Shown here one piece after another: positions 35,891-43,772 of a DNA stretch of 64,000 nt (its first letter is position 1; the number at the start of each line of letters is the position of its first letter). The position numbers were made by a program, and so were the translations under genes. The notes under the pieces are model-generated. The model did no database searches, was not told where the DNA came from, and was given only the letters and a program-made list of their open reading frames with translations. Source of the DNA: Flavonifractor sp. AGMB03687 (GTDB taxonomy: Bacteria > Bacillota > Clostridia > Oscillospirales > Oscillospiraceae); NCBI RefSeq assembly GCF_017811815.1, contig NZ_JADKZI010000006.1:62001-126000 (forward strand), in the 5' to 3' direction.

Positions 35891-36194
35891 GCGTAAGACC
35901 GTGGGCCAGCTGATGGAGGAAATGCGCCTCAAAGCCGGGGCACAGAACTACCACGGGCACGAGTACATGGATTTACAGCGGTTTGCTGAGGATACCCGGC
36001 ACATGATTATCTTCGATGTGCTGACCTACGATTCCCCGGTGGGATGGAAGGGCGAACGGACCCGTCTGTTTCTGACGGAGGCCGGATACCAGAAAAGCCT
36101 GGAGAGCCAGGAAAAGGGCCACATCAAGATTCTCAGCCATGCCAAGGTGCGTCAGGGACATCTCTACTATGATCGTTCCGACCAGCTGCGCTGA
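35883..36194 (+). CDS. DUF5720-like small ICE protein
   Basis: 103 residues from ATG 35883, which has AAAGGAGG 8 nt upstream and overlaps the previous stop codon. It shares the RLFLTEAGYQKSL core with the gene at 33764. It is basic at the N terminus (PERKTVGQLMEEMRLKAG). It is soluble, and its function in the ICE is unknown. Confidence 0.75.
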   Translation: MPERKTVGQLMEEMRLKAGAQNYHGHEYMDLQRFAEDTRHMIIFDVLTYDSPVGWKGERTRLFLTEAGYQKSLESQEKGHIKILSHAKVRQGHLYYDRSDQLR

Positions 36195-36295
36195 AAGGAG
36201 GTTCTAATCGTGAAATTTCTGCTGCGGCGGCTGGTGGTCCCGCCCTAGTATCAAGCACCACCCCTGCAAAACCTGTGGAAAGGAGGCGATGACCT

Positions 36296-36796
36296 ATGCA
36301 GGAGGAAGTGGAAAACAGAACTTTGACGCTGGTAGTCAGCGGCACAAAGCTCACAGGGCGGCTGTTTAAGGCCGCTATTGCCAAGTACATGGCTTACCGC
36401 AAGGAAAAGAAGCTGCAAAAGCAAAGAAGCCGGGACGCTCCCGTGATACCGCATGGCAAGCAGACCGTGAAACAGCTGATCGGTCAGAACCAGGGCGTAT
36501 CCAACATCGAGATCACCGACCCCTCTATCCGTGAGTTTGAGAAGATTGCCCGGAAGTACGGTGTGGATTATGCCGTTAAAAAAGACCGCAGCAGCTCTCC
36601 GCCCAAGTACCTGATTTTCTTCAAAGGGCGGGATGCGGATGCTCTGACCGCCGCCTTTACCGAATACACCAGCAAAAAGGTGAAAAAGGCGCAGAAAACA
36701 GAACGCCCGTCCATATTGGAGAAACTGGGTAAGTTCAAAGAACTGCTTCAGAATACGGTTATGGACCGGCACAAGCGGAAGGAGCTGGAACGATGA
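36296..36796 (+). CDS. pcfB: PcfB/DUF3801-family conjugation protein
   Basis: 166 residues. The family core EVENRTLTLVVSGTKLTGRLFKAA is at the N terminus and VDYAVKKDRSSSPPKYLIFFKGRDADALTAAF in the middle. A lysine-rich tail follows. In pCF10 the PcfB protein is a relaxosome accessory factor that docks the substrate to the coupling protein. It overlaps virD4 by 4 nt. Between 36195 and 36295 only a 12-codon GTG ORF is seen, which I do not annotate. Confidence 0.85.
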   Translation: MQEEVENRTLTLVVSGTKLTGRLFKAAIAKYMAYRKEKKLQKQRSRDAPVIPHGKQTVKQLIGQNQGVSNIEITDPSIREFEKIARKYGVDYAVKKDRSSSPPKYLIFFKGRDADALTAAFTEYTSKKVKKAQKTERPSILEKLGKFKELLQNTVMDRHKRKELER

Positions 36797-37812
36797 AAAA
36801 GCAGTTGGACATCAAAAAGCTCGTTCTGCTGAACCTGCCATATCTCCTGGTGGGTCTGTTCGCCACCAATTTTGGAGAAGGCTGGCGTATGGCCACAGGT
36901 GCGGACGCTTCGGCAAAAATGCTCTCGTTCTTCTCCACGCTGCCGGTGGCGCTGGCCAGCTGGTGGCCCAGCCTTCACCCGCTGGACCTGTTGGTGGGAC
37001 TGTGCTGTGGCGCTGGTCTGCGGTTGGCCGTCTATCTCAAAAGCAAGAACGCCAAAAAATACCGGCATGGCATGGAGTACGGTTCCGCCCGCTGGGGAAC
37101 CCATGAGGACATTGCACCCTACATTGACCCGGTGCCGCAGAATAATGTGATTCTGACCAAAACGGAAAGCCTGACCATGAACAGCCGACCCAAGGACCCC
37201 AAGACCGCCAGAAACAAAAATGTTCTGGTGATCGGCGGCTCGGGTTCCGGTAAGACACGCTTCTGGCTCAAGCCGAACCTCATGCAGATGCACAGCTCCT
37301 ATGTGGTCACAGACCCCAAAGGCACCATCCTGGTGGAGTGCGGCAAGATGCTCCAGCGGGGCGCTCCCAAGATGGATAAGGACGGAAAGCCCATGAAGGA
37401 TAAGCGCGGCAAAGTTATCTATGAGCCTTACCGGATAAAGGTCCTCAACACCATCAACTTCAAGAAGTCCATGCACTATAACCCCTTTGCCTACATCCAC
37501 TCGGAGAAGGACATTTTGAAGCTGGTTACCACGTTGATAGCCAACACCAAGGGCGAGGGAAAGGCCGGGGACGATTTTTGGGTCAAAGCGGAAACACTGC
37601 TGTACTGTGCCCTGATTGGGTACATCCACTATGAGGCCCCCATTGAGGAGCAAAACTTCTCCACCCTCATCGAGATGATAAACAGCATGGAAGTTCGGGA
37701 GGATGACGAGGAATACAAAAACGCCGTTGACCTGATGTTCGACGAGCTGGAATCCCGTGACCCTCACCACTTTGCGGTACGCCAGTACAAGAAATACAAA
37801 TTGGCCGCAGGT
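36793..37812 (+). pseudogene. virD4/pcfC type IV coupling protein, 5' part only
   Basis: 340 codons remain of a protein normally near 600. Two N-terminal membrane helices come first. The ATPase domain start carries Walker A VIGGSGSGKTRFW near residue 150 and VVTDPKGT near 175. Homology ends at KYKLAAG (37812), exactly where the inserted recombinase element begins; the Walker B half is missing. The frame stays open into the recombinase gene, giving a 677-codon read-through ORF that is not a natural protein. Without VirD4 the ICE cannot pass DNA to the secretion channel. Confidence 0.85.
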
Positions 37813-37899
37813 GTTGTATGCTCTAAAAGACTTCTTAATCAAGCGGTTGGGAAGTCTCTTAGAACACACAACCTAAAACCGAAAAAAGGAGCGCAAGTT

Positions 37900-38826
37900 A
37901 TGAGAAAAAACGAGAAAATCACAGCTCTTTATGAGCGATTGAGCCGTGATGACTTTGGCAAAGATGATGACCAACAGCGTGAGAGCAATTCCATTTCCAA
38001 TCAAAAGACCATGTTGGAGGAGTTCGCCGCACGGCAGGGCTTTACAAACATTGTCCATTTCACGGACGATGGCATTAGTGGTACTTGCTTTGACCGTCCC
38101 GGATTTTTGGCAATGATGAAAGAGGTTGAAGCCGGGAATGTGGAGTATCTGTGTATCAAGGACATGAGCCGCATGGGTCGTGACTATCTGAAAGTCGGTC
38201 AGATTATGGAAATCCTGCGTCAGCGTGGCGTTCGCCTTATCGCCATCAATGACGGCGTGGACAGTGCCAGAGGGGACGATGATTTTACCCCTTTCCGCAA
38301 CATTATGAACGAGTATTACGCCAGAGACACCAGCCGTAAAATCCGTTCCACTTTCCAGTCAAAAGGCAAGTCCGGCAAGCACCTCACAGGCACGGTCATT
38401 TACGGCTATCTCTGGAACGAAGCCAGAGACCAATGGTTGGTTGCCCCCGAAGCCGCTGATGTGGTCAAGCGCATCTTTGCCATGACGATTGAGGGCTACG
38501 GTCCGTATCAGATCGCCAGCAAGCTGAAAGAAGAAAAAGTCCTCATTCCGTCCGCTTACCTTGCCCAGCACGGCGAGGGCGTGAACAAAAACAAGACTTT
38601 CAAAGATGTGTACGGCTGGGGTTCTTCCACCATCTGCAACATTCTTGAAAAGCGTGAATATCTGGGACACACCATCAATTTCAAGACCCGAAAGCACTTC
38701 AAGGACAAGAAAAGCCATTATGTCCCGGAGGACGAATGGACAATTTTCGAGAATACCCATGAGCCTATCATTGACCAGCAGACCTTTGACCTTGTGCAGA
38801 AAATCCGTGGGAATGTCAGACGCTAA
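37900..38826 (+). pseudogene. Large serine recombinase, C-terminally truncated
   Basis: 308 residues from ATG 37900 with AAAGGAG upstream. The resolvase domain has catalytic Ser15 (LYERLSRDD), followed by the recombinase domain (YGYLWNEARDQWLVAPEAADVVKRIF, in parts, and GWGSSTICNILEKREYLGH). It stops at DLVQKIRGNVRR, just before the zinc ribbon and coiled coil that complete such proteins (usually 500-560 residues). The break coincides with the start of VapE homology. A 13-bp imperfect inverted repeat (TCTAAAAGACTTC...GAAGTCTCTTAGA, 37823-37864) at its left is a likely attachment-site remnant. Confidence 0.85.
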
Positions 38827-40123
38827 GGCCATGCTGGAAAGCACCGAGAAAGGCGGCATCCGTAACAGTATCCGCAACTGCCTGACCGTCTTTCAGAATG
38901 ACCCACTGCTTTCCGGAGCAATCGCCAAAAATCTGCTGACCGAGCGTACCGACATCATTAAGCCCATCGGCTACCACCGTACCGGCACCGCCATCACGGA
39001 CACGGATATGAATTATCTGCTCCTGTATCTGGAAGAAACCTATGGGCTGACCAGCGAAAAGAAGATTGCAGCCGCCATCGGGATCGCTGCCAATGAAAAC
39101 GGCTATCACCCCATCCGGGACTACCTGAACGGCCTTTCATGGGACGGAACCGAGCGTATCCGTACCTGTCTGCACCACTTTTTAGGAGCCGACAGCGACC
39201 AGTACACCTATGAAGCCCTGCGGCTGTTCCTACTGGGAGCCATCCACCGGGCGTTTCATCCCGGCTGCAAATTTGAGGTCATGCTCTGTCTGGTGGGCGG
39301 TCAGGGAGCCGGGAAATCCACCTTTTTCCGGCTGCTGGCCGTGAAAGACGAGTGGTTTTCCGATGACCTTCGCAAGCTGGACGATGACAATGTGTACCGC
39401 AAACTGCAAGGCCACTGGATTATTGAGATGTCGGAGATGATTGCCACCGCAAACGCCAAGAGCATTGAGGAAATCAAGTCTTTTTTGAGCCGACAGAAGG
39501 AGGTCTATAAAATCCCATACGAAACCCACCCGGAGGACAGGCTGCGGCAATGCGTGTTCGGCGGCACTTCCAATGCCCTTGACTTCCTGCCCCTTGACCG
39601 ATCCGGCAACCGGCGCTTTCTGCCGGTCATGGTGTACCCGGAACAGGCGGAAGTTCACATTTTGGATGATGAAGCCGCTTCCAGAGCCTACATTGAGCAG
39701 CTATGGGCGGAAGCCATGACCATTTACCGCAGCGGGGATTTTAAGCTGTCTTTCAGCCCCGAAATGGTACGCTATCTCAAAGAACACCAGCGGGATTTTA
39801 TGCCGGAGGATACCAAGGCCGGGATGATCCAAGCCTACCTTGACCGCTATACCGGCAGCATGGTGTGTTCCAAGCAGCTTTTCCGGGAAGCCCTGAACCA
39901 CCCTTTTGACGAGCCGAAGCAATGGGAAATCCGGGAGGTCAACGACATTATGAACCACTGTGTCACAGGCTGGCACTACTTTTCCAATCCCCGGATGTTC
40001 CCGGAATACGGCAGGCAAAAGGGCTGGGAGCGTGAAGCCCCGGCAACGAATACCGAGGGCGGAGCCGAAAAAATCCCGGAGGGATTTGTGGAGGTCACAG
40101 AGCAGATGGAGCTTCCTTTCTGA
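38813..40123 (+). CDS. VapE-family primase/helicase-like ATPase, possibly 5'-truncated
   Basis: 436 residues if started at ATG 38813, which lies inside the end of the truncated recombinase. A helicase-type Walker A VGGQGAGKST is near residue 162 and WIIEMSEMI near 205. The arginine region GNRRFLPV near 265 follows. The DYLNGLSWDGTERI stretch is the VapE signature. Such proteins replicate phage satellites and IMEs. There is no clear ribosome site at 38813, so the N terminus may have been lost when the two mobile elements were joined. Confidence 0.75.
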   Translation: MSDAKAMLESTEKGGIRNSIRNCLTVFQNDPLLSGAIAKNLLTERTDIIKPIGYHRTGTAITDTDMNYLLLYLEETYGLTSEKKIAAAIGIAANENGYHPIRDYLNGLSWDGTERIRTCLHHFLGADSDQYTYEALRLFLLGAIHRAFHPGCKFEVMLCLVGGQGAGKSTFFRLLAVKDEWFSDDLRKLDDDNVYRKLQGHWIIEMSEMIATANAKSIEEIKSFLSRQKEVYKIPYETHPEDRLRQCVFGGTSNALDFLPLDRSGNRRFLPVMVYPEQAEVHILDDEAASRAYIEQLWAEAMTIYRSGDFKLSFSPEMVRYLKEHQRDFMPEDTKAGMIQAYLDRYTGSMVCSKQLFREALNHPFDEPKQWEIREVNDIMNHCVTGWHYFSNPRMFPEYGRQKGWEREAPATNTEGGAEKIPEGFVEVTEQMELPF

Positions 40124-40135
40124 AAATCCAACCCC

Positions 40136-40320
40136 GTTGCCGACTTTGTTGCACTCCCGTTGCCGGGCTGGTTGCCGGGGAAAGCCCCGTAACTGCGGGC
40201 TTTTTCCCCTATCAGCAACCAAAGCAACAGAAAAATAAAAGAAAATATAAATTGTAACCAAACCGCCAGACAGAGATGGTTTTGAGGTTTTTTGAAGCCC
40301 GTTGCCGGACTTCGTTGCCG
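40136..40320. repeat. GTTGCCG iteron-like repeats after VapE
   Basis: GTTGCCG occurs at 40136, 40159, 40171, 40301 and 40314, with a variant GTTGCAC at 40148, often inside CCCGTTGCCGG. The first group is spaced 11-12 nt, near one helical turn, and an AT-rich stretch lies between the groups (40210-40260). This is the layout of an iteron origin beside a replication ATPase. A GGGGAAAGCCC/GGGCTTTTTCCCC hairpin (40177-40209) may end the vapE transcript. Confidence 0.5.
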
Positions 40321-40364
40321 ACCTTCTCCTTGTCTGGCTATTCTATTATGGAGGATAACTGCCT

Positions 40365-40562
40365 ATGGCAAAAACGAAAACAGAGATTCATGTTACCACA
40401 GTTTTTGACGGCGAGCTGGACGCAGCGGATGTCTTTGTAAGCCTGATTGCCCAAAAATATGGGCAGAATACCGGCAAGGAAAATCTTGCGAAAACACAAG
40501 ATTTGCGATATAATAAAGACGAGGTTCAGAAGAACCGTGTTCCGTCTGGATTGTGCGGGTAA
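40365..40562 (+). CDS. Small recombinase-associated ORF
   Basis: 65 residues with GGAGGATAA-type ribosome site. The protein has a short ordered N terminus (EIHVTTVFDGELDAADVFVSLIAQ) and ends KNRVPSGLCG. Small ORFs with this ending commonly stand directly before large serine recombinases in gut mobile elements. It is 6 nt from the recombinase start, so it could control its translation. No function is known to me. Confidence 0.6.
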   Translation: MAKTKTEIHVTTVFDGELDAADVFVSLIAQKYGQNTGKENLAKTQDLRYNKDEVQKNRVPSGLCG

Positions 40563-40568
40563 ACGGTT

Positions 40569-42233
40569 ATGATGAACGGATACGAATATACAGGCATGGA
40601 CGCAATTCTGGCGGGCAGCTTCCGGGCGGCCATCTATTGCAGGCTTTCCAAAGACGATGACCTTGACGGGGAGAGCGCCAGTATTGCCAACCAGCGGGAT
40701 ATGCTGGAAAGCTACTGCGAAAAGCAGGGATGGGAGGTTGTGGCAGTCTATCAGGACGATGGCTACACGGGGCTGAACATGGAGCGCCCCGACCTGAAAC
40801 GAATGTTAAAGGCCATCGAGCGCAGGCAGATAAATCTTGTGATAACGAAAGATTTATCGAGGTTGGGTCGAAATTACTTGCAGACCGGCACACTGATCGA
40901 GGACTTCTTCCCCCGCCACAACGTCCGCTATATCGCCATGAATGACGGTATTGACACCATGCGGGACAGCAACGACATTGCGCCGTTCAAGAACATCCTG
41001 AACGAGATGTACAGCAAGGACATTTCCAAGAAGGTACATTCCTCGTATCTTCTGAAAGCCCAGCAAGGCCAGTTTACCGGCTGTGTGGCTCCCTTTGGGT
41101 ATCGGAAAGACCCGGAGGACAAAAACCACCTGTTGGTGGACGAGGAAACCGCCCCCATTGTCCGGCAAATCTTCCTTTGGGCGTTGGAAGGACACGGCCC
41201 CAACTTCATCCGGCGCAGGCTGGAGGAACAGAAGGTGCCTTGCCCTACATGGTGGAACCGGGAACGGGGCTTCCGCAATGTCCGCACCAAATGGGAAAAG
41301 AAAGACCCGGAAAACGGGCGGTATATGTGGGATTTCTCCGTGATAAAGGACATCCTGATGAATCCCGTTTATACCGGGGCGATAGCTTCCCAAAAGAAGG
41401 ACTACCGCTTCAAAATCGGCACCATTGGCGAGAAGAAGCCGCAGGACTGGATTGTGGTGGAGGAACGGCACGAACCGTTGATTGACAGCAAAAGTTTTGC
41501 CATCGTACAAGACAAGCTGAAATCCCGCCAGTGCCCTCGGCAGAATGGGGAAACCAGCCTGTTTGCCGGGCTTATCAAGTGCGGCGAGTGCGGCAAGTCG
41601 CTGACCATCCGCACCACCCACGCCAAGCACCCGCAGCAGATTTACGCCTGTAAGACCTATGGGGCGTTCGGCAAGAACCATTGCACCCAGCACCGGGTGG
41701 AGTACGACACCCTTTACCACCTTGTTCTGAACAAAATCCGGGAGTGCGCCAAGGCTGCCCTGACCGATGGGGAAGCCATTGCCGGGAAGCTGACCAACAC
41801 CTGTGAAGCCGAGCAGAAAGGCCAGCGGGAAGCGTTGGAGCGTTCCCTGACAAAAGACGAGGAACGGATTGAGGTTCTGGAAAAGATGGTGCTGCGGCTC
41901 TATGAGGACATGGTTGCCGGACGGATCAGCGAAGCCAACTTCAATCTCATGCTGGACAAGACGCAGAAAGAACAGGCCGAGTTGAAAGAACGGGTTGCAC
42001 AGGGGCGCAAGAAGCTGGCTGATGAAATGCGGCTGGCGATGGACGCCAAACAATGGGTGGACGCCATTCAGGAATATGCCGACATCACGGAGCTGGACGC
42101 AGCCACCTTAAACCGCCTGATTAAAGAAATCGTTGTCCATGAACACATCGACAGCGATAAGACACGACACATTTCTATCGAAATTCACTTCAATCTCAAA
42201 CCCATCCCGGAGGTGGAACAGGTCAAGGGCTGA
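40569..42233 (+). CDS. Large serine recombinase, complete
   Basis: 554 residues. The resolvase domain holds catalytic Ser27 (IYCRLSKDD) and the conserved ITKDLSRLGRNYLQTG. The recombinase DNA-binding domain follows, then a zinc ribbon (CGECGKSL...YACKTYGAFGKNHC, Cys pairs near 341 and 364). A long coiled coil follows (about 415-495). It would integrate and excise the nested element at short target sites. Its 3' end lies about 90 nt from the maff2 remnant, so it marks the right end of the nested insertion. It differs clearly from the truncated recombinase at 37900, so two separate elements met here. Confidence 0.93.
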   Translation: MMNGYEYTGMDAILAGSFRAAIYCRLSKDDDLDGESASIANQRDMLESYCEKQGWEVVAVYQDDGYTGLNMERPDLKRMLKAIERRQINLVITKDLSRLGRNYLQTGTLIEDFFPRHNVRYIAMNDGIDTMRDSNDIAPFKNILNEMYSKDISKKVHSSYLLKAQQGQFTGCVAPFGYRKDPEDKNHLLVDEETAPIVRQIFLWALEGHGPNFIRRRLEEQKVPCPTWWNRERGFRNVRTKWEKKDPENGRYMWDFSVIKDILMNPVYTGAIASQKKDYRFKIGTIGEKKPQDWIVVEERHEPLIDSKSFAIVQDKLKSRQCPRQNGETSLFAGLIKCGECGKSLTIRTTHAKHPQQIYACKTYGAFGKNHCTQHRVEYDTLYHLVLNKIRECAKAALTDGEAIAGKLTNTCEAEQKGQREALERSLTKDEERIEVLEKMVLRLYEDMVAGRISEANFNLMLDKTQKEQAELKERVAQGRKKLADEMRLAMDAKQWVDAIQEYADITELDAATLNRLIKEIVVHEHIDSDKTRHISIEIHFNLKPIPEVEQVKG

Positions 42234-42322
42234 CCTGTTCCCGCTGGGGCGGTTCTAAAACAATTCCATATATTTTTTGACACGCCGCCGCCCGCCATCG
42301 AGCAAGGTTTTACTCCTAATTA

Positions 42323-42409
42323 GGGATAAAGCAGCTCATGGCTGGCGCTGGCGTGGCCGTGGTCGGCATGGTCCTCGTACCCCTGCTCTCCGGCCTGTTC
42401 ACCGTCTGA
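42323..42409 (+). pseudogene. maff2 membrane protein, 3' remnant
   Basis: The in-frame residue string GIKQLMAGAGVAVVGMV and LVPLLSGLFTV matches the C terminus of the Maff2-type small membrane protein usually found between virD4 and virB6. A stop codon and non-homologous DNA stand just before it, so the 5' half is gone. It marks the right junction of the nested insertion and shows that the rest of virD4 and the start of maff2 were deleted. Confidence 0.7.
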
Positions 42410-42492
42410 TCGTTCCCCTCGTTAAGCCGTCATAAGAAATCCTTGCCGCCCCTGCCCCCAAGCGGGGGCGGCTGAAAGGAGGTTGACACCGT

Positions 42493-43365
42493 ATGGATTT
42501 CTTGTTGGATGCCCTTACTGACTGGCTGAAGGAAATGTTGGTGGGCGGCATTATGAGCAACTTATCGGGGATGTTCGATTCCGTTAATCAGCAGGTCGGA
42601 GACATTGCCACACAGGTGGGCCAGACCCCCCAAGGCTGGAACGGCAGCATTTTTAGCATGATCCAGAACCTCTCCAACTCCATCATGGTGCCGATTGCCG
42701 GTGTGATTCTGGCTATCGTGATGACGATGGAGCTGATTCAGATGATTACCGACAAAAACAATCTGCATGATGTGGACACCTGGATGATCTTCAAGTGGGT
42801 GTTCAAATCTGCCGTAGCCATCATCATCGTCTCCAATACTTGGAACATCGTGATGGGCGTGTTCGACATGGCCCAAAGCGTGGTGGCGCAGGCGGCAGGC
42901 ATCATCGGGTCCGATGCTTCCATCGACATCTCCTCTGTCATGACCGATATGGAGTCCAGGCTGATGGATATGGAACTGGGGCCGCTGTTCGGCCTGTGGT
43001 TCCAGTCGCTCTTTATCGGCATTACCATGTGGGCGCTTTACATTTGTATCTTTATCGTGATTTATGGCCGTATGATTGAGATTTACCTTGTGACCTCGGT
43101 TGCACCTATTCCTATGGCAACTATGATGAGCCGCGAGGTGGGCGGCGGAATGGGCCAGAACTATCTGCGCTCTTTGATCGCCCTGGGCTTTCAGGCATTC
43201 CTCATCATCGTCTGCGTGGCGATCTACGCCGTGCTGGTACAGAATATTGCCACCGAATCGGATGTCATCATGGCCATCTGGAGCTGTGTGGGCTATACGG
43301 TCCTGTTGTGTTTTACGCTCTTTAAGACCGGCAGTCTCGCAAAATCCGTGTTCAATGCACATTAA
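42493..43365 (+). CDS. VirB6/TrbL-like conjugation membrane protein
   Basis: 290 residues with about six membrane helices (roughly 60-82, 95-118, 165-190, 195-215, 230-250, 262-280). An amphipathic N terminus (FLLDALTDWLKEMLVGGIMSNLSGMFDSV, in part) precedes them. It is the polytopic channel subunit of Tn1549-type secretion systems. AAAGGAGGTTG precedes the ATG. It is followed 20 nt later by prgI. Confidence 0.88.
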   Translation: MDFLLDALTDWLKEMLVGGIMSNLSGMFDSVNQQVGDIATQVGQTPQGWNGSIFSMIQNLSNSIMVPIAGVILAIVMTMELIQMITDKNNLHDVDTWMIFKWVFKSAVAIIIVSNTWNIVMGVFDMAQSVVAQAAGIIGSDASIDISSVMTDMESRLMDMELGPLFGLWFQSLFIGITMWALYICIFIVIYGRMIEIYLVTSVAPIPMATMMSREVGGGMGQNYLRSLIALGFQAFLIIVCVAIYAVLVQNIATESDVIMAIWSCVGYTVLLCFTLFKTGSLAKSVFNAH

Positions 43366-43385
43366 CCAGGAAGGAGGTAATCCCT

Positions 43386-43772
43386 TTGGCTTATGTACCC
43401 GTACCCAAAGACCTGACGAAAGTCAAAACCAAGGTCGCGTTTAATCTGACCAAAAGGCAGCTGATCTGTTTCGGCAGCGGGGCGCTCATCGGCGTACCGC
43501 TTTTCTTTTTGCTCCGGGGGCCTGTGGGAAACAGCGTGGCTGCCATGTGTATGATGCTGGTCATGCTGCCCTTCTTCATGCTGGCAATGTACGAAAAACA
43601 CGGTCAGCCCCTGGAAAAGATCGTGGGCAACATCATCAAGGTGGCCGTTATTCGGCCTAAACAGCGCCCGTATAAGACCAACAACTTCTATGCCGTGCTG
43701 GAACGGCAGGCAAGACTCGACAAGGAGGTGTATGACATTGTTCACCGCAAAGAAAAACCGGCAGGCCGATAA
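43386..43772 (+). CDS. prgI: PrgI-family conjugation protein (VirB3-like)
   Basis: 128 residues from a TTG start, supported by AAGGAGGTAAT. The N-terminal AYVPVPKDLTKVKTKVAFNLT motif is the PrgI signature. Two close membrane helices follow (about 26-42 and 46-66), then a cytoplasmic tail. PrgI proteins assist VirB4 in the inner-membrane complex. The 3' end overlaps virB4. Confidence 0.9.
   Translation: MAYVPVPKDLTKVKTKVAFNLTKRQLICFGSGALIGVPLFFLLRGPVGNSVAAMCMMLVMLPFFMLAMYEKHGQPLEKIVGNIIKVAVIRPKQRPYKTNNFYAVLERQARLDKEVYDIVHRKEKPAGR

Noticed and set aside
36793-38826. 677-codon ORF as a natural VirD4-recombinase fusion protein
   Set aside because: Homology to VirD4 stops abruptly at codon 340, and the recombinase has its own ribosome site and ATG at 37900. 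The open frame across the join is accidental.
40136-40320. CRISPR array
   Set aside because: The repeated unit is only 7-11 nt, spacing is irregular and no cas genes are near. An iteron explanation fits better.
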